From assembly GCA_021773035.1 (NCBI GenBank), contig JAJFKU010000024.1, positions 1-64,000 on the forward strand: a stretch of 64,000 nucleotides of DNA, given 5' to 3'. This document shows positions 16,564 to 25,385 of the stretch, piece after piece. Numbering within the stretch: position 1 is the stretch's first letter; every line of letters begins with the position of its first letter. The notes under the pieces were generated by a model. It saw only the letters and a list, made by a program, of their open reading frames with translations. It was not told the origin of the DNA and did not search any database. The translations under genes were made by a program, and so were the position numbers. Source of the DNA: Woeseiaceae bacterium (GTDB lineage Bacteria > Pseudomonadota > Gammaproteobacteria > Steroidobacterales > Woeseiaceae).

Positions 16564-16589
16564 TAGACGTTCGTCATTGGCCTGTTTTC
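16564..16589 (-). promoter_or_regulatory. Predicted ECF-type promoter before the DUF1036-like gene
   Basis: On the minus strand GAAAAC (16589-16584) is followed after exactly 14 bp by CGTCTA (16569-16564), identical in both hexamers to the CsgG-operon promoter. A run of seven T precedes the -35 box. The predicted start gives a leader of about 75-80 bases before the ATG at 16479. I see nothing else in 16590-16742. Confidence 0.68.
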
Positions 16590-16742
16590 AAAAAAAGGTG
16601 AAAAATCTGCCGCGGGCACGGCAGTCGTGCCGGGGTTTCTGATCGGTGATAACTATCTCGTTGCGGCAAAAAGCGGCGGTGTTCCGGGCTGGTGCAGCCG
16701 CAGGATCGATATTTTCAGGGTCGAACGCACGCCCGCCATTTT

Positions 16743-17429
16743 CTACTTATTGAGGAAGTGTTCTTCCAGAAATTTGGATCTGAAATTCTGTGGGGGCGTC
16801 ATGCGATCCGGCCGTCCTTCGGGCGTGAAGTCCATCAGATTCCAATAGGGCCAGACGGTGTCAACATGATTTCCCTGCAGCTCCGTTCCCCAGAAATGGA
16901 AGATCTCGTCTCCGTCCTTCCTGAACACATTCAGAATGGGCCACTGCATGTCGTCATCTTCGCCCTGGCACTTGTAGTCAGCCTGGTAAGTTGTGCCGTG
17001 GCCGGATACCAGGTCAATCTGAGTCCATCCCCGGGTGTTGGCCCAGGCGTTGATCTTTTCCGCAGGGGCCTTGGCAATTCCGCAGAAAGCTGCGTCCTGA
17101 GATACCTGAAAAGCCGTCCGGTCAAATCCATCCATTAACGACGTACACGACAAGCACGGATTATCCCAGCCGGGGCCATACATGAAGTTGTAGAGCAGTA
17201 ACGTTGGCTTGTCGCCGAATAGCTCAGACAATCTGACCTCCTGTCCGACCGTGCCGTCATTCGCCCACCGAAGCGTATAGTCTTCCTTCAATCGGCCGCC
17301 AAGAGGTAGCTGGCGACGCTTTTCGGCGACGGCTTTGACCTTCTCGACCAGGGCCTTTTCTTCTTCAAGCAATTCATCGCGGGCGCTTCGGTAGCCCTGT
17401 GATTCGTTGGGATATCGCAATTCGCTCAT
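16743..17429 (-). CDS. DUF899-family thioredoxin-like protein
   Basis: The product has 228 residues and matches the DUF899 family across its length: an N-terminal charged helix, then a thioredoxin-like core with LLLYNFMYGPGWDNPCLSC and SLMDGFDRTA, and a C-terminal WPYWNLMDFTPEGRPDR that is characteristic of the family. The CLSC motif stands where a thioredoxin active site would be. The protein is cytoplasmic (no signal). Its substrate is unknown. It stands alone on the minus strand with about 235 bp to the next gene, in which I see no further feature. Confidence 0.85.
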   Translation of the reverse strand: MSELRYPNESQGYRSARDELLEEEKALVEKVKAVAEKRRQLPLGGRLKEDYTLRWANDGTVGQEVRLSELFGDKPTLLLYNFMYGPGWDNPCLSCTSLMDGFDRTAFQVSQDAAFCGIAKAPAEKINAWANTRGWTQIDLVSGHGTTYQADYKCQGEDDDMQWPILNVFRKDGDEIFHFWGTELQGNHVDTVWPYWNLMDFTPEGRPDRMTPPQNFRSKFLEEHFLNK

Positions 17430-17664
17430 ACCGGCAAGACCTCGTTGGCTGTGACCTGGACACAGGCAAGTATAGCTGACGCGACCTGTTGGTACCTTGA
17501 GTCAATCGCGCCACGCTTACGCGTGCGAGGGACGATCCGGATCGTTGCGTTCGTATGTCAATTATTGAGACAGCGCCCCAGGGACCGAATCACGGCTTTT
17601 CTCGAGATGGGCTCGGCGTCAAAACAATCCCCCCTGTCTTTGGTCTCTGCGAAAAGTTGACTGG

Positions 17665-20346
17665 TCAGGCCGCTTGTCTGCGCCTCCTTCCGACGAACAC
17701 GACGAAGATAACAACTAATAAAACTCCCAAGGCAATAGCGACAGCACGTGTACGTTTTGCCGCCGGACCGCCGGCAGACGTCTCGGGACCGGCAAAAGCG
17801 AATCGCGAATCGGCTTCCAAGCGATTCGGATTACCGATACTGAGCTTGACCTCCAGACCGTCAGGAAAAAACGACATGCCGAGAACGGCGGAGCGAAATT
17901 CACTTATGCGTTCGCGCAATCTTTCGGCGGGCAGGGTCTGCGCCAGTAACGCGGACAACTGCTCACCACGCCGGTCGCCCGCGAGGTCTTCAAGTAATGC
18001 GCGTTCCTGGCCGGCGACCAGGTACAGCGTGCCGTCAAGCGCTTCGAATTGCATACCGTAAAACGCTTCTGGCAGGTTGAGATAATAGCCCTTCGTGTTT
18101 TGCAGAGTTCCATCGTAGCCGGGCAGAGACTTGGCCAGCGTTAGCGCTTCCCTTAGAGCATTGTAGTGTGCCGCAAGCTGAGTGTTTATGTTCTGGCCCC
18201 ACAAGTTGAAATCGCGACCCATTTCGAACGAGGACACCTTTTCAAAATCGAGCGCCGCAACAATGTTGTGTTTCGCTCCGACGTGGGCGAAACCGCGCTC
18301 CAGTCGTTCCGAAAAATCCGCTTTACCGACATCCTGCTGAGCGTCGATAATTCGATTCATCGCGATTTGAGAAATTGTCAGATAGAACGCGTCTTCATAA
18401 AAAATGTAGAACACGTTAACGAAGCCGGTCGGCAACATATAGTACTTCTGACCGTTGTACTCGTTGCTAAGCGGTTCTGTACTTGAGAGTTGGAACATCC
18501 CCATTCCGCGGCCACCAAACTCGCTTGCGAAACGAGTCCATAATTTCTTGAAAAATTCCTCCGCGCGCGCACTGTCGTTGAGCTTCAGCCCAAACCAGAC
18601 GTCGATATCCGCAATATTGCTCACTGAAAACGAGTTCTTTTCGCCAACGCCGAGAAAAATTTCATCACCGATGAAATCCAGCAGGCGTTCACCTTCCGCA
18701 AGCTCTTCGTTTAGCAGTTCATTTGAAATCTCTTCTTCGGCCGCACGGATCAAACGTGTCCGCCTGGCTTCCTCTGTTTCGCCATCAAGGGCTTCCCCAC
18801 GACGGCGTCCACCCGCCTGCATTAACAAATTGTCGATCGAAAAGTTACCAGCCAGGTTGACTGCGCCGAGTCGCTCGGCTTCGAAAAGAAACGACAAAAC
18901 ACCAGTTTTCCCGCCGAAAAATTCGGACAACTGACGATAGTCACTGTTGTCGATAAGAGGCAGGATAAGGGTGTGCAGGTATAGCTGGTCGGATATCGTA
19001 TACGCTATACCGACGGGGTCGAAAAACTCCCGGAAGAAGCTCTGGTAACCTGCGGAAAAGCGCTCGTAATTTTCCTTCTCCGTCGTTGAGACGGTCGAAA
19101 TGGGCACCTGGCCGACGGGTACGACAGACCACAAGGAGCCCCACGTGTCGTGTGCGATACGTCCTTCGGAGTCGATACTGTAATTCTCGGGTGCGTAAAC
19201 CGCATCGACCTGAATGTAGTTTTTTTCGAGCATGTCATCGAGCGAGCCTGGCCATTCGCCATGTATCCGTCGATAGGCAAACACGCTGTACTGCAGAGTC
19301 TCCAGTGCGTCGAGTACCGTGTTACGGCGACGTGCATTAATGCGATAGCCCGGGCCGGTCAACTTACGGATGAAAGCTTCGGACATATAGATCAGCCCGT
19401 CGCGTTGCGGCTCCATCTTTAGTAGCGCGTAGTGGTAGTCGAGTGCACTGGCCATGGCGGCTTCCTCGTTTTGCGCCGCGTGTTCTATGCGATCGATAAT
19501 CGCCTCATGCGTTGCTACAACAATATGCTCACCGACTTTCCGGTATATCGCCTGATCGCTTACGACCAGTTCAAACCCTTTCTCGGCGATCGCATTAACG
19601 GGCTTTAGCACCAGTGCATAGTCCGTACGTGGCATAAACGACAGGTCGTCGCTGACAAACGCCAACTCGTCGACCGCTGCGACAAAGGCGTCGACGTCCG
19701 GGATTCCGAGACGTTGCATCATTTTCTCTTTCAGATCGGCAGTGCCTGCCAAGCCATAGACGTCGCCCAGCAGGTCTGTTTGCTGCTCGAGTATTTTCTC
19801 GAGTTCAAGAAACTGTGCGGGATGAATCACGTGCACGAACAGCATATCGCGGGGAACCAGGCCTGCAATTGCAGGCACTTCAACAGCCTGCTCGGCGACC
19901 ATGTCATTCCACGGATGCGACGGTATATCGACCAGCTCAATATCGTCTATCGGGATCGCCCCGGAACGATCATCGCCTGCTCGATTCACGCCGATCGAAC
20001 CGAGCTGCAAGCTCTCGTCAATCGCTCGCTGACCGGTCAGTAGCGTGGCTGAACTCGAGAATGAACTTCGATTGTTGCCGCCCGGCTGAGCGCCAAGCAG
20101 TTCATTTCGCAAATTAGTGCGCGTTCGAGCCCAACGCCAGTCGTTGTTCGCCCTCGCGCCTTCTTCTCGCGCGTGGCTCAGCATGTTGAGCTGCATCTGC
20201 AGAATCGGGTTGGCGGAGTCCTGAGAGAGTTCGTTTCGAACTCGCTGTAGTTCCTCGTCGTCTTGAGCGTAAATTGGTGCAAGGAAACTTAGTGCCAGAA
20301 CGAAAACCGCACCGCGGGTTGCAATGTTCATGGATGGCTTGGGCAT
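17665..20346 (-). CDS. Large C-terminally anchored secreted protein of unknown function
   Basis: The product has 893 residues. A signal peptide (about 6-27, LAPIYAQ) is followed by a long periplasmic region, then one hydrophobic segment at the extreme C-terminus (about 868-886) and a basic end (GRRRRQAA), which together predict a type I membrane anchor. Residues 130-330 hold repeated strand-helix elements (DMLFVHVIHPAQFLELEKIL, DYALVLKPVNAIAEKGFELV) like the DUF3352-type periplasmic fold, and a segment near 360-390 (ILDALETLQYSVFAYRRIHG) resembles it again. I cannot assign a function. It is monocistronic. Confidence 0.7.
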   Translation of the reverse strand: MPKPSMNIATRGAVFVLALSFLAPIYAQDDEELQRVRNELSQDSANPILQMQLNMLSHAREEGARANNDWRWARTRTNLRNELLGAQPGGNNRSSFSSSATLLTGQRAIDESLQLGSIGVNRAGDDRSGAIPIDDIELVDIPSHPWNDMVAEQAVEVPAIAGLVPRDMLFVHVIHPAQFLELEKILEQQTDLLGDVYGLAGTADLKEKMMQRLGIPDVDAFVAAVDELAFVSDDLSFMPRTDYALVLKPVNAIAEKGFELVVSDQAIYRKVGEHIVVATHEAIIDRIEHAAQNEEAAMASALDYHYALLKMEPQRDGLIYMSEAFIRKLTGPGYRINARRRNTVLDALETLQYSVFAYRRIHGEWPGSLDDMLEKNYIQVDAVYAPENYSIDSEGRIAHDTWGSLWSVVPVGQVPISTVSTTEKENYERFSAGYQSFFREFFDPVGIAYTISDQLYLHTLILPLIDNSDYRQLSEFFGGKTGVLSFLFEAERLGAVNLAGNFSIDNLLMQAGGRRRGEALDGETEEARRTRLIRAAEEEISNELLNEELAEGERLLDFIGDEIFLGVGEKNSFSVSNIADIDVWFGLKLNDSARAEEFFKKLWTRFASEFGGRGMGMFQLSSTEPLSNEYNGQKYYMLPTGFVNVFYIFYEDAFYLTISQIAMNRIIDAQQDVGKADFSERLERGFAHVGAKHNIVAALDFEKVSSFEMGRDFNLWGQNINTQLAAHYNALREALTLAKSLPGYDGTLQNTKGYYLNLPEAFYGMQFEALDGTLYLVAGQERALLEDLAGDRRGEQLSALLAQTLPAERLRERISEFRSAVLGMSFFPDGLEVKLSIGNPNRLEADSRFAFAGPETSAGGPAAKRTRAVAIALGVLLVVIFVVFVGRRRRQAA

Positions 20347-20478
20347 AAACTTGATCCTGTTGGGAACAGGCCTGAGTTTATCGCATCCACCGGTGTCAAA
20401 AGTCCTCAGTGGTTCTCATTTTCCAGCGTCGCCCCCCGCCATGGGGACCAGTGCTTGAAGCGCCGATCCCGGTCTGCG

Positions 20479-23097
20479 CTAGTTGCAGGTACTTAAACCA
20501 TCGATCCAGGCACTAATCCGGGCGATGTTCAGCGTATCGAGCACGTTGGACCCAAGCGGCGGCATGCCGTGTATGTCGCGCCGCCGCATCCGTTCGATGA
20601 CTAGCGACGCGTTCGAATTACCGGGTGCTATCAGGCGAGCACCAGGAACACCTAGGTCACCTTCGAGCGGCAGTGCGTCGCAGGCGTTGGTGTCGGCGAG
20701 CGCGGTCGAGTAGCGCAGGTCCATCGTTGACGGCGTCGGACCGTTGGGCCGGTGGCACTGCGCGCAGTTCGTGTGCAGGTAGGCCCGGGCTCGAGGCTCC
20801 AGTGGCGCAGCGGTGTCCGCCGGATCGATAAGCGTATCCAGCGTGTTGGCAGGCGCTGGCAACGGTGCTGTGAACATCATGACGTGCTCGATGGTTTCCA
20901 GCTGGTTAGCGAGTCGTCCCGTCGACGGGTAGGTGACGTCCTTGTTGAGCTGTGCGATTTCCGGACCAAGCGCGAACCCGGCCGTGGCCGTATGGCATTC
21001 CATGCACTGCCCTTCGGACGGGTAAATCCAGTCCTGGCCATTGATATCAACCACTTTGCCGCCGCGAACCCGCGTCGCTTCGGTCCGGGCAGCGTTCCAC
21101 TCGTAGGTGTAGCCTGCCCACACACCATCCGGGTGACGCATCAGGTGACGGGTTTCGATGAGGTTGCCGCCGAGCCGGAAGTTCTTAACGATTACGGTAC
21201 CGTTCGGGAACTCGAAATCACCCTCTGCATCGACGCCGATCGTGGTACCGTTCGGCAGCCCAATATAGCGCTCCTTGTCGGCGCCATCGGACCAGAACGG
21301 AGCGTTGAGGTCGTAGGGCAGCAATCCTCCGTAAGCCTGCGTGACATCGGTCGGGTCTACACATCCGGTATCCGACAGCAGATCGGGAATCGTATCGGGT
21401 ACCGGGCTGGCAGGCGGGTCGATGCGTCGCACGCGCCCGAGACCGTTGTTGCCGTTAATATCGACGAAATAGAGTTCGCCGTCCGGGCCGATACTGAACG
21501 CCGTCGGCTGTATATTGGTATCGATCAGCTCGTCGTTGCTATAGCCGCCCTGGCCGTCAGGTCGCGCCGCCCAGAAGCGCCCGGAGCCGTAGTCGGCAAA
21601 GATATAAAGCCCCTCAAGCTCGGGAATCGCAGTGCCACGGTAGACATAGCCACCGGTGATCGAACTGCCGAAACTGCGACTGTATTGTGTGACGGGATCG
21701 ATCAGTCCGCCGCCGCTGCAGTCCGCCGCATTGATGGTATCGTTCGCGCCCTCGCGGCAACGCCATCCGTAGTTGCCGCCCCGTTCGATCAGGTCCACCT
21801 CTTCCCAGGCGCCCTGGCCGACGTCGGCCGCCCACAGTTCTCCCGTGTCGGAATCGAAACTCCAGCGCCAGGGATTTCTCAGGCCCCAGGCATAAATCTC
21901 CGGGCAGTTACTCGCATTGGCACCCGGGCCGCACTTGGCGTTTGAGCCGAACGGGTTGTCCGGCAGTACGTTGTAACCTGCGGCGGTACCCATCACGTCG
22001 ATACGCAACATCGAGCCCAGCAGTCGTGTTGTGTCCTGCGAACGCTGGCGAGGATCGTTGCCGTCGCCGCCATCGCCGAGACCAAAGTACAGGTAGCCGT
22101 CCGGTCCGAAGGCTATATCGCCGCCGTTATGATTGTCGAAGTCCTGGTCGACTTCGAGTATGACCTGCTCAGTCGTTCCTGCCCCCGGGGTATTTACGTC
22201 GTCGAGTACCATGCGAGAAAGCACGTGGCGCATCGACGGGTTCGTGTGCTGGATCGTGTACGACAGGAAAATCTCCGGTGTGGCCGGATAGTTCGGATGA
22301 AACGCCATCCCCAACAGGCCGCCCTCGGAGTTCGTGCGAATCGAGTGATCGCTCGTCAGATCCATATACACGTTGCTGCTGCCCGGGTTGCTGGTCGGGA
22401 ACGTCACGACCTGTCCGGACTTCTGCAGTACGAACCAGCGACCGGTTGCACCGGGTTCCAGCAGGATCTTGGTGGGCTGCACCAGGTCTGGCAGCGATGG
22501 ATACGCATCCGCTATGGATACGGACGCGTTGGCCGTCGGCCGCGCCGGTGCGATGCAGGTCAGGTTGTCGGGACGGTTGTCGAGACCGGACGCACCCGTG
22601 GGTGAATCGTCGTCGCGAATGGTGCCGGTCGCCGTCGCCTGCGCGATCCTGGCGTCGGTCGGTGAAGACAGCGTAACGGTAAACGTTTCGTCGGCCTCAA
22701 TATCGCTGTCTCCGACAACCTCGATGTCAATCGTGGCCTGGCCCGTGCCGTTCGGGAACTGAACGGTACCGCTCGCGGCCTGGTAGTCGACGCCCTCGGT
22801 TGCTGTACCGGCGGCCGTTGCGTAGTCGACACTTGCCGGCGTGATCGTTGTCCCGACCGGGGCGACAGCGGAGGCCTGCACGGTAAATTGTAAGGTCGCG
22901 GTACCGGTATCGCCCTCCGTGACAACGGCGTCGCTGATCGAAAGCGAAGGATTCGCTGTCATCGGGGGCGGTGTCGTCGGGGGAGTTGCACCGCCACCAC
23001 CGCCGCATGCGGTAGCGAAGACGGTGAGTGTCAGCGCGCTTAAACGTAGCGTCGCACGTAGATTTTGTCGAGATAGTTCGGCGAGCATTATCGGCAC
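20479..23097 (-). CDS. Calx-beta / sugar dehydrogenase / cytochrome c lipoprotein
   Basis: The product has 872 residues with a lipoprotein signal (TACGGGGG). Domains in order: a Calx-beta domain (about 45-155; VTEGDTGTATLQFTV, ADETFTVTLSSP), a glucose/sorbosone dehydrogenase-like six-bladed propeller (about 195-565; GGLLGMAFHPNY, GDIAFGPDGYLYFGLGDGGDG, YAWGLRNPWRWSFD), and a C-terminal region with two c-haem motifs, CMECH (698-702) and CAQCH (778-782). A PQQ-type dehydrogenase domain fused to haem domains would pass electrons to the respiratory chain from the outer periplasm or cell surface; the sugar substrate and the cofactor cannot be read from sequence. The coordinate given is a GTG start; an ATG nine bases inside is equally likely. 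Confidence 0.85.
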   Translation of the reverse strand: MPIMLAELSRQNLRATLRLSALTLTVFATACGGGGGATPPTTPPPMTANPSLSISDAVVTEGDTGTATLQFTVQASAVAPVGTTITPASVDYATAAGTATEGVDYQAASGTVQFPNGTGQATIDIEVVGDSDIEADETFTVTLSSPTDARIAQATATGTIRDDDSPTGASGLDNRPDNLTCIAPARPTANASVSIADAYPSLPDLVQPTKILLEPGATGRWFVLQKSGQVVTFPTSNPGSSNVYMDLTSDHSIRTNSEGGLLGMAFHPNYPATPEIFLSYTIQHTNPSMRHVLSRMVLDDVNTPGAGTTEQVILEVDQDFDNHNGGDIAFGPDGYLYFGLGDGGDGNDPRQRSQDTTRLLGSMLRIDVMGTAAGYNVLPDNPFGSNAKCGPGANASNCPEIYAWGLRNPWRWSFDSDTGELWAADVGQGAWEEVDLIERGGNYGWRCREGANDTINAADCSGGGLIDPVTQYSRSFGSSITGGYVYRGTAIPELEGLYIFADYGSGRFWAARPDGQGGYSNDELIDTNIQPTAFSIGPDGELYFVDINGNNGLGRVRRIDPPASPVPDTIPDLLSDTGCVDPTDVTQAYGGLLPYDLNAPFWSDGADKERYIGLPNGTTIGVDAEGDFEFPNGTVIVKNFRLGGNLIETRHLMRHPDGVWAGYTYEWNAARTEATRVRGGKVVDINGQDWIYPSEGQCMECHTATAGFALGPEIAQLNKDVTYPSTGRLANQLETIEHVMMFTAPLPAPANTLDTLIDPADTAAPLEPRARAYLHTNCAQCHRPNGPTPSTMDLRYSTALADTNACDALPLEGDLGVPGARLIAPGNSNASLVIERMRRRDIHGMPPLGSNVLDTLNIARISAWIDGLSTCN

Positions 23098-23262
23098 CCA
23101 GGTGAGCTCATCTCAGGGCATTATTGCACGCAGACAGGCGCGTTAGTGTGACTCGTTACAGAATCACCGCGTCGTCGCCGATCAGCGACAGTCTGCGGCG
23201 TCGCGTCGTTGCTAAGTCACTGAAAGATAAATCCAGGCAAGTGCACAGACGGTGCGAAAGAT

Positions 23263-23457
23263 TTAGAGCTGCTTGCAGGCGCGCAACTGCTGCGTCAGTT
23301 CAAGCAGTTGCGCAAGGTATCGCCGGCCCTCGTCCTTCGTGTAAGCCTTGTGCATCTCGAAGTCGATCGCGTCGATCGCATCGCGTGTTGTCTTCTCGCA
23401 CTCGGAACGATCCTGCGACGGTGTTACCGGCACCGCGGGCAAGGTGCGCGCCGGCAT
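23263..23457 (-). CDS. Small helical protein with uncertain start
   Basis: The first ATG gives 64 residues, ending in a helical, charged stretch (MHKAYTKDEGRRYLAQLLEL). The same frame stays open upstream to a stop at about 23588 and codes an acidic, natural-looking segment (SEKPAPADDFFDFATPFDEA) with no ATG, GTG or TTG start. So the gene may use an unusual start, or a small lesion has removed its 5' end. Nothing else codes in 23458-23800 besides the terminator at 23709. I recognise no family. Confidence 0.45.
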   Translation of the reverse strand: MPARTLPAVPVTPSQDRSECEKTTRDAIDAIDFEMHKAYTKDEGRRYLAQLLELTQQLRACKQL

Positions 23458-23708
23458 TTCTTCGGCTTCGTCGAAGGGGGTCGCGAAGTCGAAAAAATCA
23501 TCTGCCGGTGCAGGCTTTTCACTTTCTTTACTATCGCGCTGGCTGTTAGCGTCGTCGTCGCCCGTAGGCTCAGGACAAGGTATCTCCTAAAATGCGATCG
23601 TGCCGTCCTCCTGCTCACATCGGTGGATATCTCCTTCTGCCCCGACGCTTAGGCCCGGCAATATCACGAATATCAGCCATGCATTGTGCATACGAATAGC
23701 CTTGTCAC

Positions 23709-23735
23709 AAAAAAGGGCACCTTAGTCGGTGCCCT
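23709..23735 (-). terminator. Rho-independent terminator after the exported SDR gene
   Basis: An 8-bp perfect stem (AGGGCACC at 23714-23721 with GGTGCCCT at 23728-23735) closes a six-base loop. On the minus strand it is followed by six T (23714-23709). It lies about 65 bp after the SDR stop codon, in the right orientation for that gene. Confidence 0.8.
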
Positions 23736-23799
23736 TGATATTTGCCACCGGATACATCCGGTTCGCAACACGAGCGATGGACCTGCAGCTTTCCGGCAC

Positions 23800-24759
23800 C
23801 TATTCCGAAGGAGCATCCCCGGAGAGCGTCTCGTCCAACAGCTCAACCAACTGATCCCGGCTGTAGCTGTAAGGACCCCACTGGTTCAGCTGCACAAGCT
23901 CGTTGATCTTTGTACGTATGGTGAATTCCTGTTCGCCGGCGTTGGGAACAACCACGTAGCGACGCAGGGGATTGTCATCGAACAGGGCGTGCATGAACGC
24001 TGCGGACACCTCATCAGGTTCCTTGTAGGACAGCTCACGCTCGGCAGTCGCCTCGTAGGCCTTTTTCATTTCTGCGGTCATTTCGCCGCCAGCGGCTATC
24101 GCCTGATCATGCTCGCGGGACACGCCGCTGCGACGGATATTCGACTTGTAGTTGCCGGGCTCGACGACACTGACAGCAACGCCTAGCGGCTCCATCTCCA
24201 CGGCCAGCGAATCCGTATACGCCTCGATCCAGTGTTTGCTGCCGCTGTAGGCGCTGAATCCCGGGAATCCCGAGATCGTGCCGGCAATCGATCCGGTCGT
24301 CACGATGCGGCCCTTGGACTCGACAAGCAGCGGTGCGAACGCCTTGGTCGTGCGGTATACACCCTCGACATTGACGGTATAGACAAAAGTCTGGTCTTCG
24401 ATAGGCGTTTCAACAACCTCGCCGCCACCGCCAACGCCGGCATTGTTGACGAGCGCATACAGGCCTGTGCCCTTTTTCCCGATCATCGCGACAACAGCGT
24501 CAACCTGGTCCTGCCGGGTAACATCAAGTTTTACGGCCGTCACGTTGTCAATGGCATCCAGCGCCGCCAGGTCCTTGTCTTTACGCGCGCCGGCGTAAAC
24601 GTGATAACCACCCTCAGCCAGCGTTTCGGTGAGATTTCGGCCGATGCCCGTACTGGCGCCCGTAACCAGGATTGACTTGTGGTCGTCTGCAAGGACTGTA
24701 TGCGGTGCCGCGAAAAGAAAGACTGCGGCGGCAAGGGCAACCTGGAGGAGCTTATTCAT
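23800..24759 (-). CDS. Short-chain dehydrogenase/reductase with signal peptide
   Basis: The product has 319 residues with all classical SDR motifs: TGASTGIG (33-40) for the nucleotide, NNAG (105-108), S157 and the catalytic YSGSK (Y171, K175). Residues 180-210 carry the family's EPLGVAVSVVEPG pattern. The first 24 residues are a convincing Sec signal peptide (hydrophobic core AALAAAVFLFAAP, then ADDH), which is unusual because SDRs need NAD(P). Either the protein is exported with bound cofactor, or the leader is a membrane anchor with the enzyme facing the cytoplasm. The gene stands alone with a terminator downstream. Confidence 0.88.
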   Translation of the reverse strand: MNKLLQVALAAAVFLFAAPHTVLADDHKSILVTGASTGIGRNLTETLAEGGYHVYAGARKDKDLAALDAIDNVTAVKLDVTRQDQVDAVVAMIGKKGTGLYALVNNAGVGGGGEVVETPIEDQTFVYTVNVEGVYRTTKAFAPLLVESKGRIVTTGSIAGTISGFPGFSAYSGSKHWIEAYTDSLAVEMEPLGVAVSVVEPGNYKSNIRRSGVSREHDQAIAAGGEMTAEMKKAYEATAERELSYKEPDEVSAAFMHALFDDNPLRRYVVVPNAGEQEFTIRTKINELVQLNQWGPYSYSRDQLVELLDETLSGDAPSE

Positions 24760-24903
24760 GGCGTTAACCTGTTGTTTTTGATGCTACTGACACTAGCATA
24801 AACCCGATAGCGTGAGGGAATCTGCCTGCGAACTACGCTTATACAGGTAGGACAAATCCGGAGGGCCGCCGCTGGCTCAGGAATCGCCGGGGGGAATAGA
24901 AAC

Positions 24904-25290
24904 ATGAAGACAGGACGGAACACGGTTATCGAGGCCCTGGACATGGCGAGAATCGGGGATGTCGGAAGTGCCAGCAGGCTGTTGCACAAGATGAGAAGAC
25001 AACCCGATCTCGAGGCGGATGCCTGTTACGGTCTCGGCCTGCTCGAGCTGTGCCGGAACAAGATCAATGACTCAGAGGCGTATTTTTGCAGGGCGATACA
25101 GCTCGACCACACACACGCCGATGCGTACTACCAGCTGGCGAAGATCGCCGACTCACGTGGCGATCCTGTTACGGCGACGCTTTATCTGAAGTCGGCGCTC
25201 GCCCAAAAACCGGGGCACGTTATGGCCGCAGAAGCACTTGCCGAGCATGGCGTCGTGGCGGACGTGCCCACGGAAACAATGAAAAGCTAG
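24904..25290 (+). CDS. Small cytoplasmic TPR protein
   Basis: The product has 128 residues with about three tetratricopeptide repeats (GDVGSASRLLHKMRRQ; YGLGLLELCRNKINDSEAYFCRAIQLD; YYQLAKIADSRGDPVTATLYLKSAL). There is no signal peptide. TPR arrays mediate protein contacts; the partner is not visible. A GGGGGGAATAGAAAC stretch supplies the ribosome site. The gene converges on the LCCL gene, and a long hairpin lies between them. Confidence 0.8.
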   Translation: MKTGRNTVIEALDMARIGDVGSASRLLHKMRRQPDLEADACYGLGLLELCRNKINDSEAYFCRAIQLDHTHADAYYQLAKIADSRGDPVTATLYLKSALAQKPGHVMAAEALAEHGVVADVPTETMKS

Positions 25291-25344
25291 TTGCTAAAGG
25301 CAGTTTTCAGGTATCAACACCCGCAGCGAGGTTGCTGCAAAGTA

Positions 25345-25377
25345 GTGGTGGCCATCCGGTTAACGAACGGCCACCAC
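25345..25377. terminator. Hairpin between convergent genes
   Basis: GTGGTGGCC (25345-25353) and GGCCACCAC (25369-25377) form a perfect 9-bp stem with a 15-base loop, between the stops of the TPR gene (+) and the LCCL gene (-). There is no U-run on either strand, so it may act as a bidirectional stabilising hairpin or a Rho-assisted terminator. Confidence 0.5.
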
Positions 25378-25385
25378 GCAGACAA

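Noticed and set aside
20752..21945. A plus-strand open frame of 397 codons inside the sugar dehydrogenase gene
   Set aside because: It lies antisense to a gene with clear domains and haem motifs, has a composition rich in Arg and Gly typical of antisense frames, and shows no domain or ribosome site.
23098..23262. A gene in the gap after the sugar dehydrogenase start
   Set aside because: No frame with a start, length or composition that looks coding; left as empty.
25300..25320. A fourth copy of the sigma promoter motif around the GTTTTC at 25305-25310
   Set aside because: There is no CRTCYA box 14 bp away on the minus strand, and it lies past the stop of the neighbouring gene.
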